A DNA stretch of 64,000 nucleotides from Apostichopus japonicus (Eukaryota; Echinodermata; Holothuroidea; Aspidochirotida; Stichopodidae): assembly GCF_037975245.1 (NCBI RefSeq), contig NC_092576.1:30358611-30422610 (forward strand). Reading direction: 5' to 3'. The translations under genes were made by a program, and so were the position numbers. A model generated the notes under the pieces. It was not told the origin of the DNA. It was given only the letters and a program-made list of their open reading frames with translations, and did no database searches. Positions 43,621 through 54,062 of the stretch are shown piece by piece (within the stretch, counting starts at the first letter, position 1; each line of letters opens with the position of its first letter).

Positions 43621-44389
43621 ATGTTGTGTGTACATATATCTAAAAAGAGTGCCGGATGGGTTTCTAGCAATTGCATTACCAGTTGCCGAGGCTGTTGAAC
43701 ATCTACATTACCAACCATTGCCTAAGAAGAAAAGTGAAGAAAAAAAAGAGTATCATTTATTTTGTTTAAGTAACAATATCATTGCTTTTGATGATAGACA
43801 GCACTGATTGTTTGTGTCGCTTTGGGTGTTTAATATACATGTGATATAAGAAAATAGACATAAAATGTATTGTTTGAACACTACACCAAGTACTACGAAG
43901 TGCTCTGTTTTTCAAAACTTGCTTTCAGGCAAACTGTATTTTGCTTCCAAAAAGGAATAGCAAATATAACCCTTTGATAATTGATGTCACTGTAAAATAA
44001 CTATTTTCAGTATCACAATCTAGCCAGCTACTTATGTTGCTAGTATTCTTTAATTGAGCAAGCCATTCTGTTATTACACTGAGTTTAATGTTTAAAGAAT
44101 TACCAGCTGTTACTTTGCACCAAAGCCCACAATAATGCATATTGAAACGTACCCTTTTATTTCCCATTCACTCCTGTTGGCGTTCTTCTACCTGCCTCCT
44201 AGCTGCAGCTGCTGTTAGCCGGGTTGTCCCGTTGTCTGGTTTTACCTGAGCTAACCTCTCCGTCCTCTACTTCTGCCAGCCCTCCTTGGTGTTTCATCAC
44301 CAGATGGTTGCTAAAAGGTAGCAAAAGGTTACAAATTTTAAACGTGCAGACATTGCATGTTGCCCTAGGTTTCAATTTCCCGACCCGTT
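43621..44389. other. Non-coding, nothing recognised
   Basis: Short open frames only, none with a recognised domain. Confidence 0.4.
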
Positions 44390-44720
44390 AGTTCCTCCCC
44401 TGAAAATGTTACTTTCCTCCCCCTACATCAAGCTAGTAAAGTATCGCATTTAGGTTAGGAAACTAATATGCTTGTTGAATGAAACTTAAAAAAAGGTTAC
44501 TTAATACACTCACACATAATCATAAAAATCGCCTAAATCATCAATTGCAATTACTACAGCTTTGCAAAGCACTTGCTACAAAGCACTACTTAAATCTCCA
44601 CATGGTCTAGCCAGTATGCCTTTCTTGCACTCCCTTATGAGAAACGTTACTTTCCTCTCCTGAAAAACGTTATTCTCTCCCATGTTGTTAGAGGAGGAAG
44701 CTAACGTTTTGCAAGAGAGG
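44390..44720. repeat. Dispersed 'TTTCCTCCCCTGAAAA' repeat, copy 2
   Basis: CCTCCCCTGAAAATGTTACTTTCCTCCCC and GAAACGTTACTTTCCTC blocks (given here only as short motifs) match copies 1 and 3. Confidence 0.6.
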
Positions 44721-44830
44721 AAACGGCCCCCATTGCGCTACACTCATAGCTACGTTGCTTTTAGTGCACAATTCACAGCCTGTACATAACAGATGATAAA
44801 CATTGGATAAACTTTCTTCGATTGTTACAG

Positions 44831-45562
44831 ATAGTACGTTTAAGTACTTCACATAGAGCCAATAATGAGACTGTTATAACTCTTGAACAATTGATCGCTT
44901 CTCACAATGAGCATTTCAAGAATTTGTACCGAGAGGCAACTATTATTCCTAAGCTGCATTTCCTAATACATTTACCAAAACAAATTTCCCAATTTGGTCC
45001 TTCTAGGAATATGTGGTGTATGCGCATGGAGGCAAAACATCAAGTTTTCAAAAAGAAAAAGTGGAGGAACTTCAAAAACATTGTTTTGTCGGTTCTTCAG
45101 TATCATCAAAACTGGATGTGTAGGGAAATGATTGCAACTGATGGGAATTACCTTCCATTCTATGTTCACAGAGTAGACAGTGTTAAAGAAGGGCAGCCAT
45201 TTACCATACCAGATGATAATTTATACATTCAAAAACTTTCGGAAAAGACTGGACACACACTGGATGCTATACAAAATATGACAAAGACTATTAAAGTTAC
45301 TGTTTGTGGTATAATATACAAGGCTGGAATGTGCCTTTACTTCAAGAACAGAAAAGACATAAAACTTTTCGGAGTTTTGAGATATGTTGCAGTACTTAAC
45401 TTTGAGAAGATTTTTATAATTGAGCCACTCAGTACAAAACTATACTTGTGCCATTATGATGCCTATGTAGTCGAAAAAAACATTGGTGATATTGTTCGCA
45501 TCCTACTGTCAATGTTGTGGCACCCATGGCCCATGATCGTCTACAAAGAAAGTGGAGGATGA
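44831..45562 (+). pseudogene. Transposon-type protein exon (CACTA-like C-terminus)
   Basis: A single 243-codon frame follows a TTGTTACAG acceptor and ends at TGA 45560-45562. The core reads IPKLHFLIHLPKQISQFGP, WCMRMEAKHQVFK and NFKNIVLSVLQYHQNW. This [KH]-x-H-[FY]-[LM]-[IL]-H...[FY]-G-P...R-x-E-x-K-H pattern is common in animal transposon-derived proteins and resembles the DUF4218-like region after plant CACTA/EnSpm transposases. A second part (GIIYKAGMCLYFK, LFGVLRYVAVL, YLCHYDAYVVEK) is the usual distal domain. No upstream DDE catalytic exons were found. The exon itself is intact, so a domesticated gene cannot be excluded. Confidence 0.6.
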
Positions 45563-45764
45563 TGGTTTCAATTGAATCTGACATGGATGTTGAGCAGTTG
45601 TGAAGACAATGGTTTTTCGTACCTATAATCACTGGACAACAGCTTATAGCTCTAAATTTGTTTTCAAATAATGTGGATGTTTTAAAAGCATGGTTATTAG
45701 GGCCTAAGAGATACCAAAATTATGAAGTGCAAGACTATTTCTAGGAATATTTATTCTTGTGCAG
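45563..45764. other. Spacer before the SAMD3-like exon 4
   Basis: Nothing recognised. Confidence 0.4.
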
Positions 45765-45906
45765 CAACAAGGACCAGTGGCTCCACTCACCATGTCACCT
45801 TCCACCTCAAACTCAACCGACACAAGCTGCTTGGATTCGTCATCTACTTGTAGCACAGATGAGGACACTACATTCAGCCCAGCTGAAGTGACTCCTCCAG
45901 ACAAAG
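45765..45906 (+). CDS. SAMD3-like gene, exon 4 (Ser/Thr-rich linker)
   Basis: Acceptor CTTGTGCAG and donor GACAAAG|GTAAAT, phases 0 to 1. The product is QQGPVAPLTMSPSTSNSTDT... and DEDTTFSPAEVTPPD, a low-complexity Ser/Thr/Pro linker. Phase 0 fits the phase-0 donor of the exon ending at 32297, 13.5 kb upstream. Phase 1 fits the next exon. Confidence 0.55.
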
Positions 45907-46429
45907 GTAAATTCTTAACATTATTAGCAACAATTTTTTAACAACAATAATAAAGCAATGTGTTTATCTCTCTAATAAGTGTGTCAAAAATGGACCACAA
46001 AGCGAACCATGACTTAGAAACCACGATCAAATTGCGGTACAAATTGCCAATATTGAGTAAATCGTAAATGATCCTCGTTAATTTTGAAGACAGTAAAAGG
46101 TAATTTGGGGTCAACGTGTCAAATCGCCAAACACTGAAAACCTTTTGTAATCACATTATCACAGCAGTAGCACAATTGTTAGATATTTGCGAGGAAGAAC
46201 CGTTAGTTAATCTCATTCCAGCCAAGGAATCACAAAGCCAGTGGCTTTCTTGTTCATAAATAAAGTGAAAAGAACCATGCTATATAATAGTGTGTTGCAA
46301 CTTGCCTAGAATTTCATTATCGTAATACATTACCAATAGTTTTGTCCATGGTAAATTGAGACATAATTATGAAAACATGACAAAAAAGCTTTATGTATAT
46401 AGCTCTCAGTTTCTTCAATCTGCAGTTCA
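45907..46429. other. Intron, nothing recognised
   Basis: No supported feature. Confidence 0.4.
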
Positions 46430-46765
46430 ACAAATTTGATCGTATTGATATTTATGAGTGGGCAGAGCTTAAACAATATTTGGACAATTATATAGTTTGT
46501 AAACACGGTATCTCAAGATGTTCAACTGTGATGAAGCTCATACTTGGTATGTAGGTTCATCTTTGTAAGTACAGCCTCCATCGTTTCATTATTGGTGGCA
46601 TGAATATTAATGAGTAGGCAGGGCTTAAAGTGAATTTCCTCTCCATAACCAGAAGTTCAATTTTGTACAAACTTAAAGTGTGATTGTAAGACTGGGACAC
46701 TTACCAATGACATGCAAAAATTTGATCTCATTGATACTCATGAGTGGGTGGAGCTTACAAAATAT
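46430..46765. repeat. Three diverged repeat units in the intron
   Basis: ATTTGAT(C/G)(G/T)(T/C)ATTGATA-TATGAGTGGG(C/T)(A/G)GAGCTTA blocks near 46437, 46600 and 46715 mark three units of about 140-160 bp. Confidence 0.6.
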
Positions 46766-47155
46766 TTTGACAGTTTTGTCAAAATATTGACAAAATATTT
46801 GTCTGAATTATTCTCATTCAGACAAGGTTTAAATCCAAAAGCAAGGAATCACAAAGTCATTGACTTTCTTGTTTTAATATATCATCACATTTACATTGGC
46901 ATGAAGAAAAAAGATAAAAGATGTCATAATGAATAGAACTGCACTGAAAAGACTATTTTGGGAAATGAGCATGAAAAGTTTCACATGGCTAAGCGAGGAT
47001 GTCCCATGCAGTGTACAATTAAACGATACCTCTGAAACTGTCTGGCAGTGGGCTTGAAATAGAGGTTTTTAGCTATTTTCAAATCAGTTATTTCCAGAAA
47101 TGACAAAATAGTTCCAGATGCCTCATTGAATCTTACAGTTTTTATTTCACACCAG
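46766..47155. other. Intron, nothing recognised
   Basis: No supported feature. Confidence 0.4.
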
Positions 47156-47368
47156 GTATCTGCTATCCATGTAAATTACCTACATTTTCCAAAACGGTGC
47201 AACAAGCCCTAGACAACAAGCAGCCCTATAGTGAGTGGGATCAGTTTGTTACGGAGGCTGCCATGTTTTTCTTACCGGACATCCCAGTAGGTGATGGACA
47301 GGCTAGGATCGCATACTGCAATGTTTGAAACTTACCCAACCATAAAATCAGCAGGACAGCATCCATGG
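47156..47368 (+). CDS. SAMD3-like gene, exon 5, with one frame break
   Basis: Acceptor TTTCACACCAG, where G|GT completes a Gly codon in phase with exon 4. Donor CCATGG|GTGAGT. It reads CYPCKLPTFSKTVQQALDNK, an F-x-L-P-x-F-S-x-x-[VI]-Q-x-A-L block seen at this point in SAMD3-like proteins. After one extra base near 47325 it continues MFETYPTIKSAGQHPW, matching the 'L...YP.L....G...W' element that follows in the family. Confidence 0.6.
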
Positions 47369-47695
47369 GTGAGTTGAAAGTCTATGAAAACTATAATTAC
47401 TAAATAAGATAGCTGCTATATTAGGGATAAGACAAATGCACAATTTTTAAGGACTGAAAAGCGCACGACAAATTTTCAAGAAGTGCAAATTAGCGCAAAC
47501 CTAATTGAAAAAAGCTCAATTGAAAAACAGAATCACATGTGGCTGTTCAACCCGTCATTTGCTTGAGGAACAGAGCAGGGGAACGTGGGGCACAGTGTGA
47601 GACACAACTATCAGAATGAACTCACATTTGTCATATAATATATATGACACATGAATGCCTTCTTACTACCAAGTTTGTAGTTGGGTAGTCTATGT
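47369..47695. other. Intron, nothing recognised
   Basis: No supported feature. Confidence 0.4.
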
Positions 47696-47699
47696 GCGA

Positions 47700-48620
47700 A
47701 GATACTGCAGCGGAAAGCTACGACTTTTCCTTAGTGAGATACGTTTCGCTCCCTCAGGGGTAACATATGTTGCGCTCCGCGGAGGTAACGAGAGATGTTT
47801 ATCCGGAACAGGAACTGATTACGTAATTTTGCTATATCGATGTATTCCCGTGACTGGCATAGGCAGGCACGGCGGTGGGTGTGTGAGGCGATCCCATTGG
47901 TCGCAACTCACCGTAGTTATATATACAAGTAGTCCCTGATTGGTCTAAGCCTTTTTTACAGTTTATGTACGGACGTGTGTAAACGGGGGTTATTTCCGGG
48001 GTATTTAATGCAGGGTTCTTTCGTAAATGAGTGAGTCAGAGGGTCGGAGAGTCGGTCGAGTGCAAGACGAGGAACTTTCCTTCCGGCGGCTCGTGGTAAC
48101 GCCTTTGATATTTGCTAAGTCCAAACAAATGTGTTTAAGCATTTTAGAGTGCCCGCATCTCTGCGCTGCCCGAGTCCAGTGGATTGCCCGACCCCCTGCG
48201 CTGCCCGAGTCCAGCGGATTGCCCGACACCTGCGCTGCCCGAGTCCAGCGGATTGCCCAACCCCTGCGCTGCCCGAGTCCAGCGGATTGCCCGACACCTG
48301 CGCTGCCCGAGTCAAGCGGAATGCCCGAAGCCTGTGCTGCCCGACACCGGTGGATTGCAGACGTCTAGACTGCCCGACCCTTGCGCAGCCCAGTCTAACT
48401 TAGCCATGTTTGTCATTGGGTTGTGCCCGACCCCAGTGCGTTATATTGGGCAAATGTAAATATTGTATTATACGCTGTAGATGTAGAACGAGATGAGAAA
48501 TTATACTTTTATTAATCTTACAACTCTGGTGTCTGCCTCCTGATTTAGAGTTAATCTGTACCCGTCCCCCATCTACCTCCCCTACTCTCCTCCAGTTGGT
48601 TTCGAGACAGGTTTTACACT
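47700..48620 (+). promoter_or_regulatory. CpG-richer promoter-like block, possible solo LTR
   Basis: CCAAT boxes as ATTGG at 47896 and 47939, a TATA-like TTATATATAC at 47918, and a sharp rise in CpG and GC compared with the surroundings. A polymerase II-like promoter is followed by a GC-rich transcribed-like stretch and then CAACTCTGGTGTCTGCCTCC (48522-48541), which looks like the end of a retroelement LTR. TG/CA boundaries and a target duplication were not resolved. Confidence 0.35.
48162..48372. repeat. 34-bp GC-rich minisatellite
   Basis: Copies start at 48162, 48197, 48231, 48265, 48299 and 48333 with the unit TGCGCTGCCCGAGTCCAGCG-GATTGCCCGACACC. Because 34 is not a multiple of 3, the same array gives overlapping Pro/Ala/Arg-rich open frames in all three + frames and on the - strand. 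None of these is a gene. Confidence 0.9.
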
Positions 48621-49114
48621 ACCAGACGTTGGCGGCGTTACAATACTTTATAAGTTGTTTAGCCAATATGTCAATATATAAAATTTCGTTGGAAATACAT
48701 GCTAGGCAGCAACAAACCTGGTTGAATAAGAAGACAGCCATGCCAGGGTAGGAAATAAGCAGGACTGAGGGCGATTAGCCTCCCTAAGCCCAAAAATAGC
48801 CCTAAAAAAAAGAGGACCAGGAGGGTGATTTTTAGTCCCATCAGTCTCGAAATAGCCCTCCTCCGCCAAAACTCATGCATATATACTGTTTGCCAAAAAA
48901 ATGGGTGTAACAATTTCCGATTGTAATAAATTTTCCTTTTAATTTATTAATTCCAGGTATGTATGTATTTATCCCGAAATTCAAGGTCTGAAACCCAAAG
49001 AAAATTTCAAAATAGTAGTGGTTAGAAACATGGCGAGAGAGTATAGTGCAATCTGGTAGCAGTTGAGTTACAGAATTAGCCTATCGATAGAACGCGTTTG
49101 CTAAATCTTAGCAT
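48621..49114. other. Non-coding, nothing recognised
   Basis: AT-rich, no supported feature. Confidence 0.4.
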
Positions 49115-49245
49115 ATACCTCTTAGCATATACCAACATTCAGTATCACCAGAAAATATTTTTTGGGAAAGTTTTGTGACTTGGTTACCAAATCACAAAAC
49201 TTTCCATAAAAATATGGTTTTATCTGATTATTTGGTATATGAACG
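49115..49245. mobile_element. Fold-back element
   Basis: GGAAAGTTTTGTGA (49166-49179) and TCACAAAACTTTCC (49191-49204) form a perfect 14-bp stem. Flanking AAATATTTTTT/ATAAAAATAT and CATATACCAA/TTGGTATATG segments extend the inverted symmetry outward to about 130 bp. Confidence 0.75.
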
Positions 49246-50675
49246 ATGGCCTATCCAGGCCTAATAATAAGATACAACAGAAACCATGGTTTTCATTATT
49301 CTCTTTCCTGTTATGGCAGAAAGCACATGCTATCAGTGTTCTCCACATGTATGGGCACTAGGGGGCGGCAGAGTCCTCTGTTATGCCACCCTACCCCCTC
49401 CCAAAAAACCCTGCCCCACCCCTTTAAAAAAAAAGATATATATGTTGCACACTTGTTTCAGTGGAAACATTAGGCTGCCCGTCGCTGCTGCTACATGCAG
49501 TATTTCTATTGCAGAGATAATATTAAATAATTAACCCACGGCCACGGTGGCATGCATGGCTGCCATGTTTTTTTCTTATGGCTGTGGGTGCCCTAAAATA
49601 AGAAGACAAAATCCACGGCCACGATGGCGGTGATGCCTTAGGTGTGTGGCAGACGTGCTCCATTATTTTGACCACCGTCCCAAAACAAGAATGGTCACGT
49701 AATGGTCACGTTTATGTAACGGTACGAAATTCTCAATGTTAAATTCAAGACTGTTACAAATATATCACTATGAATTTACTACTCAAGTTTTTTATTGCAT
49801 AACTGTTGTGCAATGTACCAGCAGCACAGTTGTGCCGTATATACTGTAATATTTTTCGTCGCGTGATGCGAGAGAAATTATATGCTATTTCAATGAGAAT
49901 TTTTTTGGTAGTCCACAAACAGCTATGATTGACAGACATAAGGTCTGACTCTACTGTTACAAGTAGCAATTGAAAACCATTGACTGAAATGTCAGTATGG
50001 AAAATCTAATGATACAATATTACAATAACACTTAAGTTGTTAAAATGCAATAAATCTCAATAAGCACGATGAACTTCAAAAATGTGCATAGATCTGTCTA
50101 ATCCCTACTCTCAACCTATTTACTAACATATAAAAGGGCAAAAGAATACATAGTCTAGTTTGTGATACTCCCTATCAAGGTTACATTGTAATGTTGATCC
50201 CATGTTGCGATGGTGTTATCAGCGTTGCAAGGCATTAAGTTACCATGACAATTCTAAGAGGAAGTGGGGGAGGGGAAGATTCTATGCGTTGCTGAAGTGT
50301 GTAAAGCCATGGGGATAAATGAGGAAAGGCAGGCACATGACACATAGGATGGCCTGACATATCATATGGCTTGGTTTTGTTGCAAACACCTAAATATTAT
50401 CATAAATATGTTGGTATTGGTGTGAACCTGCTGATTGTGATACTTTCCTTCTCAGTGCATGGTGGCACCAGGAATTGTCGGGGGGGGGGGGGTGGGAGGG
50501 GAAGTTTGCCATGGCTGGTACAATTTCTGAATAAATTTATTGCGCTACATCAGTACATCACGGCCCATCACCTTTCATTTCCTTTGCCAAGTGATGCACC
50601 AAATCATTTCAGAGGAAATCAGCAATTTACTTTACCTCTTTATCACCTGCATTTTCACGGAGTCATTTCAACAAG
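49246..50675. other. Non-coding, small inverted repeat only
   Basis: ACCCACGGCCACGGTGG (49532-49548) has an inverted partner in GGCTGTGGGT (49579-49588), and a second CCACGGCCACG follows near 49614. A G13 tract lies at 50478-50490. No gene recognised. Confidence 0.45.
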
Positions 50676-50858
50676 TGCCTGAGTTCGAAAGTGCGTTGGG
50701 AGAGGAGAAAAAGACAGTCGACAGAACAACCAAAGCGCCTCACCAAGAAAACGATGCAGTCGTACACAGCGACTGCATCTTTGAAATGCGTGGCTGCATC
50801 AGCTGAACCTAACGAAGAACAGTACAGATTGCAAATGACTGAAATGATCTGTCTGCCA
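50676..50858 (+). CDS. SAMD3-like gene, candidate exon 6 (basic segment)
   Basis: After TTTCAACAAG the phase-0 frame reads CLSSKVRWERRKRQST, then a basic stretch KRLTKKTMQ, and NEEQYRLQMTEMI before a GTATAT donor. The family has a K-[MV]-R-x-E-R-R basic block after the 'YP...W' element and before the 'H..RR' block, so position and phase fit. The acceptor is weak and the call is moderate. A longer frame at 50540-50806 is a shadow of it. Confidence 0.4.
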
Positions 50859-51627
50859 GTATATATCTAGGCACCACACATGTGTGATTTTCCAGCAAAA
50901 AAATGCATAAAACTTTGCAAAAAACGCAAACTGGCACTAGAAAAGCGATCGTAATGGCATTGCTGTGAAAATCTGTAATTGAAATTACTGCGGAAATCGG
51001 CCGCATATTGGCCTGGGCCTTTCACATTGGCTCAACATAATGGTAACGGTTACCGATGTCCAGATTTGTTACTTATCTCTCCCCCGTGAAAGTTGCGCTC
51101 GAACAAGTGCAACAACATCTCTATGATGAAAATAACTTTTATTTTATTCTCCACTGGGAAGGGAACATTCCCAGAATAGAAGTGGTCAGTGATTCAGTGA
51201 TAATTATTATTTATTTCACGCTGCAGCTACGTAGCTCTGCGAGGTCGCCACTTATGAGGTAGTAAACTTTATTCCATTCAGTATCTGCATTGGCCGATGA
51301 AAACAATACATCCTTCATTGATCGTGTTTCTGTCATTTTATTCATCAAAACTTTTTGCATTTTACAACCATCTGACATTCGATAGTGTATAGATAGGCGC
51401 TGCACAAATGCATGATTACGTTTTTTGCTTGTTTGTTTTTTAATTCATTGTGGGTTTTTTCAATGTGGTACATTTTCACAAAAATGCTTTTAAGCTTTTA
51501 AATATAGGCTATATGATTATTGAATAACAAAAACGTTACTGGAAGGTGCAGGAAGTCAGGGAATCATTCAGTCATTAAAACAGGTAAACTACATCTGCAT
51601 ACACTTCATTTCCTTTTTTTTTTTCAG
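50859..51627. other. Intron, nothing recognised
   Basis: No supported feature. Confidence 0.4.
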
Positions 51628-51798
51628 AAACTCTGCATTTCCACAGAGGAAACACATCAAAGTCAAACGCATATGAGTGAACTGCTACACCAAACATATC
51701 AGAACCGACGTAAACTAATTATGGAATCCAAAATGACCCCATATGAATTGTTGAACAAACTGTACAAAGATTTCCCAGTTGTTGGTTTTGAGAAACAG
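51628..51798 (+). CDS. SAMD3-like gene, exon 7
   Basis: A strong acceptor (pyrimidine tract then TTTTTCAG) and AAACAG|GTAAAA donor, exactly 57 codons, phase 0 to 0. It reads STEETHQSQTHMSELLHQTY, QNRRKLIMESKMTPYELLNK and LYKDFPVVGFEKQ. The T-x-x-x-R-R-x-x-[IL]...L...[FY]-P-x-[VL] pattern matches the block before the C-terminal domain in SAMD3-like proteins ('F..RR..I......V...L..FP.L'). Confidence 0.6.
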
Positions 51799-52163
51799 GT
51801 AAAATATTAACTACCTTTTCCTTTCCTACCCCACACTTCATGTTGGCAATGAGGGAAGGTGTTTTTTGTTTAGAAAGCAGAATTGAACAATATCTGCATC
51901 AGACATCAATACAACTTCCAAGTTCCAGTGGCCTGATTACTGGTTCACTGCAGCTCACAGACAGAGGAAGTAGATTCTGTGTTGAGGCTGCCAATCTACA
52001 CGATGCACGACAACGTTAAAGTCAACATGACAGATTATGACACAACCAATTTCAGGAGGCCTAGTGTGCTGTATTCCAGGTGTTATATATGGAAAATAAT
52101 TTTGTTTAAAAATGTCACAAGGAATTCCAAGGTATGCAATTTCCAATTTCATTTTCATCACAG
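51799..52163. other. Intron, possible extra exon fragment
   Basis: A short frame at about 51909-51968 (DINTTSKFQWPDYWFTAAHR) looks protein-like but is out of phase with both neighbours and soon stops. Confidence 0.3.
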
Positions 52164-52470
52164 GTTACACAAACACATCAAATGAAGGGAGCAGTCGACA
52201 AAAGCAGTGCTCCCATGTTGGTTTTGTGTGCAGATGGTGAGGAGCTGACCTCTGCTTTTGTTCTTGCATACGGGAAACAGCGACTTGAGATAACTGGAGA
52301 TTTGATCCTCAAAAGGGCCTTGTTTGCTCTAATAGCCGTATATTACATCACAGATTTATCTTACCCTAAAGTACGTGCAGGTTGGCCTATTGAATGACAA
52401 GCTTCCAGAGAAGGATATTCCGAGATCTCTGACTACAAATTTGAAGAAGGTGCAAAGTGTCAATCACTGA
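52164..52470 (+). CDS. SAMD3-like gene, last exon, with one frame break
   Basis: Acceptor TTTCATCACAG. The phase-0 frame reads KGAVDKSSAPMLVLCADGEE, AFVLAYGKQRLEITGDLIL and ALFALIAVYYITDLSYP. The 'AL..L...YY..[DN]..YP' helix with preceding Asp/Val strands is the hallmark C-terminal segment of this family. A 4-base insertion (ACGT in GTACGTGCAG, about 52374-52377) breaks the frame. Skipping it gives a family-like ending LLNDKLPEKDIP and a TGA at 52468-52470. Confidence 0.6.
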
Positions 52471-52680
52471 TGTAACCCAAATGGTCTACGATCTGATTCT
52501 GATACCAGTAGGGGTACCAGTAGGGTTTCCACTGGACAGTGAAAATGTATCTCCAGTTCTGATACATAGTTGAAGTGTTTTTTCTCTCAGTTAATTGTTT
52601 TGGTGTTAGTCAAATACTTTTTTGATGAAATAATTGGTTTGTTGTTTCAAATTATTAGACTCGGCGTTGACAACTGTAAA
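52471..52680. other. 3' flank of the SAMD3-like gene
   Basis: Nothing recognised. Confidence 0.4.
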
Positions 52681-52790
52681 CAATCTATCTGTCTATCTAG
52701 ATATTTATCTCTCTCCCTCTATCTTTCTCTGTATCTCCCCACATCTACCTCTCGAGCTCTCTAGATATATATATATATATAGCTAACTAG
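52681..52790. repeat. (TCTA)n/(TATA)n microsatellite
   Basis: Imperfect CTATCTGTCTATCTAGATAT... followed by (TA)n and GCTAACTAGCTAGC. Confidence 0.8.
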
Positions 52791-53219
52791 CTAGCTTTGA
52801 TTCTATCTTTCTATGATTATATGTATGTGTCTGTCCATCCATCTGTTCAAATGGTTCATTTGATTGTTCAGTTATTGACTTTTGTAAGTTTATATATTTT
52901 TTATTAATGCATCTGGCAATACCAACAACTGTGATGTCATCTTGACAGAATGGTAATGAAATCCTTTGTTGACCTTCATTAACTTCATACTTTTTAGCAC
53001 ATCCATCTCAATTTAAAGAGTCTGACAAGGGCCCTAATATGTTTTAAAGTTCAAGTTTGCTTAAAAAAGTTAAAACCTTTAACCCAAAATTGGTAATCTA
53101 ATTATAAAGAAAAACAAAAGCTTTTTGTGAAAAACTGCGTCGATGACATCACCACCACTCTGAATATTGATGTTCTAATGTGGTCTGTTTGCTGAAAATG
53201 ATATGTTAAAGGCTTTCAA

Positions 53220-53425
53220 AAGTACAAACCTTTAGGTAGTACTTCCTTCCAAGTGTTCAGGAATTTGGTGTCATCATGGGTCATTTGGCTTTTATTTTAT
53301 GAAAACACTTGAAATGCTTCTCCTTCAGGTTTGATGGTATGGTGTTGAGGGGTTGGTCAAGATTGTACTTTGTTAGTACTTCCTTTGGAGTGTTCAGGAA
53401 TCTGAGGTCAAAGGTCATCATCCCT
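53220..53425. repeat. Two tandem ~115 bp units
   Basis: TAGTACTTCCTT(C/T)(C/G)(A/G)AGTGTTCAGGAAT(T/C)TG(A/G) with GTCATCAT occurs near 53237 and near 53375. Confidence 0.6.
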
Positions 53426-53480
53426 TTAAAGGAGTGCGTGCCCCCTCTCCCACCCCCCGTCAGGGAGCAAAGCCAAAAAG

Positions 53481-54062
53481 TTGCAAAACGTTGAGGAGAA
53501 AAGAAAGATTGTCAGGGCGAAGCGCACGACGGGGGAAGCAGGGGTGGTGCCAGCATTTCCCTGGCATATATATATATATATATATACGTGTGTAACTTGG
53601 TGTAAAACGGGCCATCTGGCCCGTTCATGCCCAGACCGCTCATACGCCGCGAGAGTGGCTACGGGCGTGGTTAAAGCGGTCCCCGTCCCGGCCTCTGACA
53701 CCATACCACCTGACGCTCCTGTCATCGTCCCAGTGTCCGACACTAGCGCCCCGATGGAGGCTTTCTTCCCCCTTTCGTGTCCGACCTCTTCCCTTATCGA
53801 ACTTGCCGAGACTGCCAGCCTGCCCACTGAGGCAGAGCAGGACAAAACGGAGATGGTACTAGCGGAGTGGCATGCGGAGCAGGATGCCGCTTGTACTGGT
53901 TCACCGGTAGCTACGCCCGCTATCAGTGATACTGGTTGGGCCCCGAGTCAACCGGCCCAAGAGACATTAAGTGGCATTAAGAACACCTGGGTTATTGGAA
54001 AGCATCTGAATGTAGATCTTGGGTATTTTATTATGTTATTCGAGTATTGTCTGGTATATTGA
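53481..54062 (+). pseudogene. LINE ORF1 C-terminal fragment with zinc knuckle
   Basis: Within the frame, CKTGHLARSCPDRSYA is a CCHC-type zinc-knuckle end. It is preceded by an (AT)n insertion at about 53563-53586 that spoils the first Cys spacing (C-x3-C-x3-H-x4-C instead of C-x2-C-x4-H-x4-C). The remainder is Pro/Ala/Ser/Thr-rich, as in the tail of RRM-plus-zinc-knuckle ORF1 proteins of invertebrate non-LTR elements. GC content (about 55%) is well above the neighbours. The ending after about 54000 is probably flank. Confidence 0.5.

Noticed and set aside
48005-48459. Five overlapping Pro/Ala/Arg-rich open frames on both strands
   Set aside because: A 34-bp GC-rich tandem repeat yields open frames in every phase.
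51909-51968. Possible extra exon of the SAMD3-like gene
   Set aside because: Protein-like residues, but the phase matches neither neighbouring exon and the frame stops at once.
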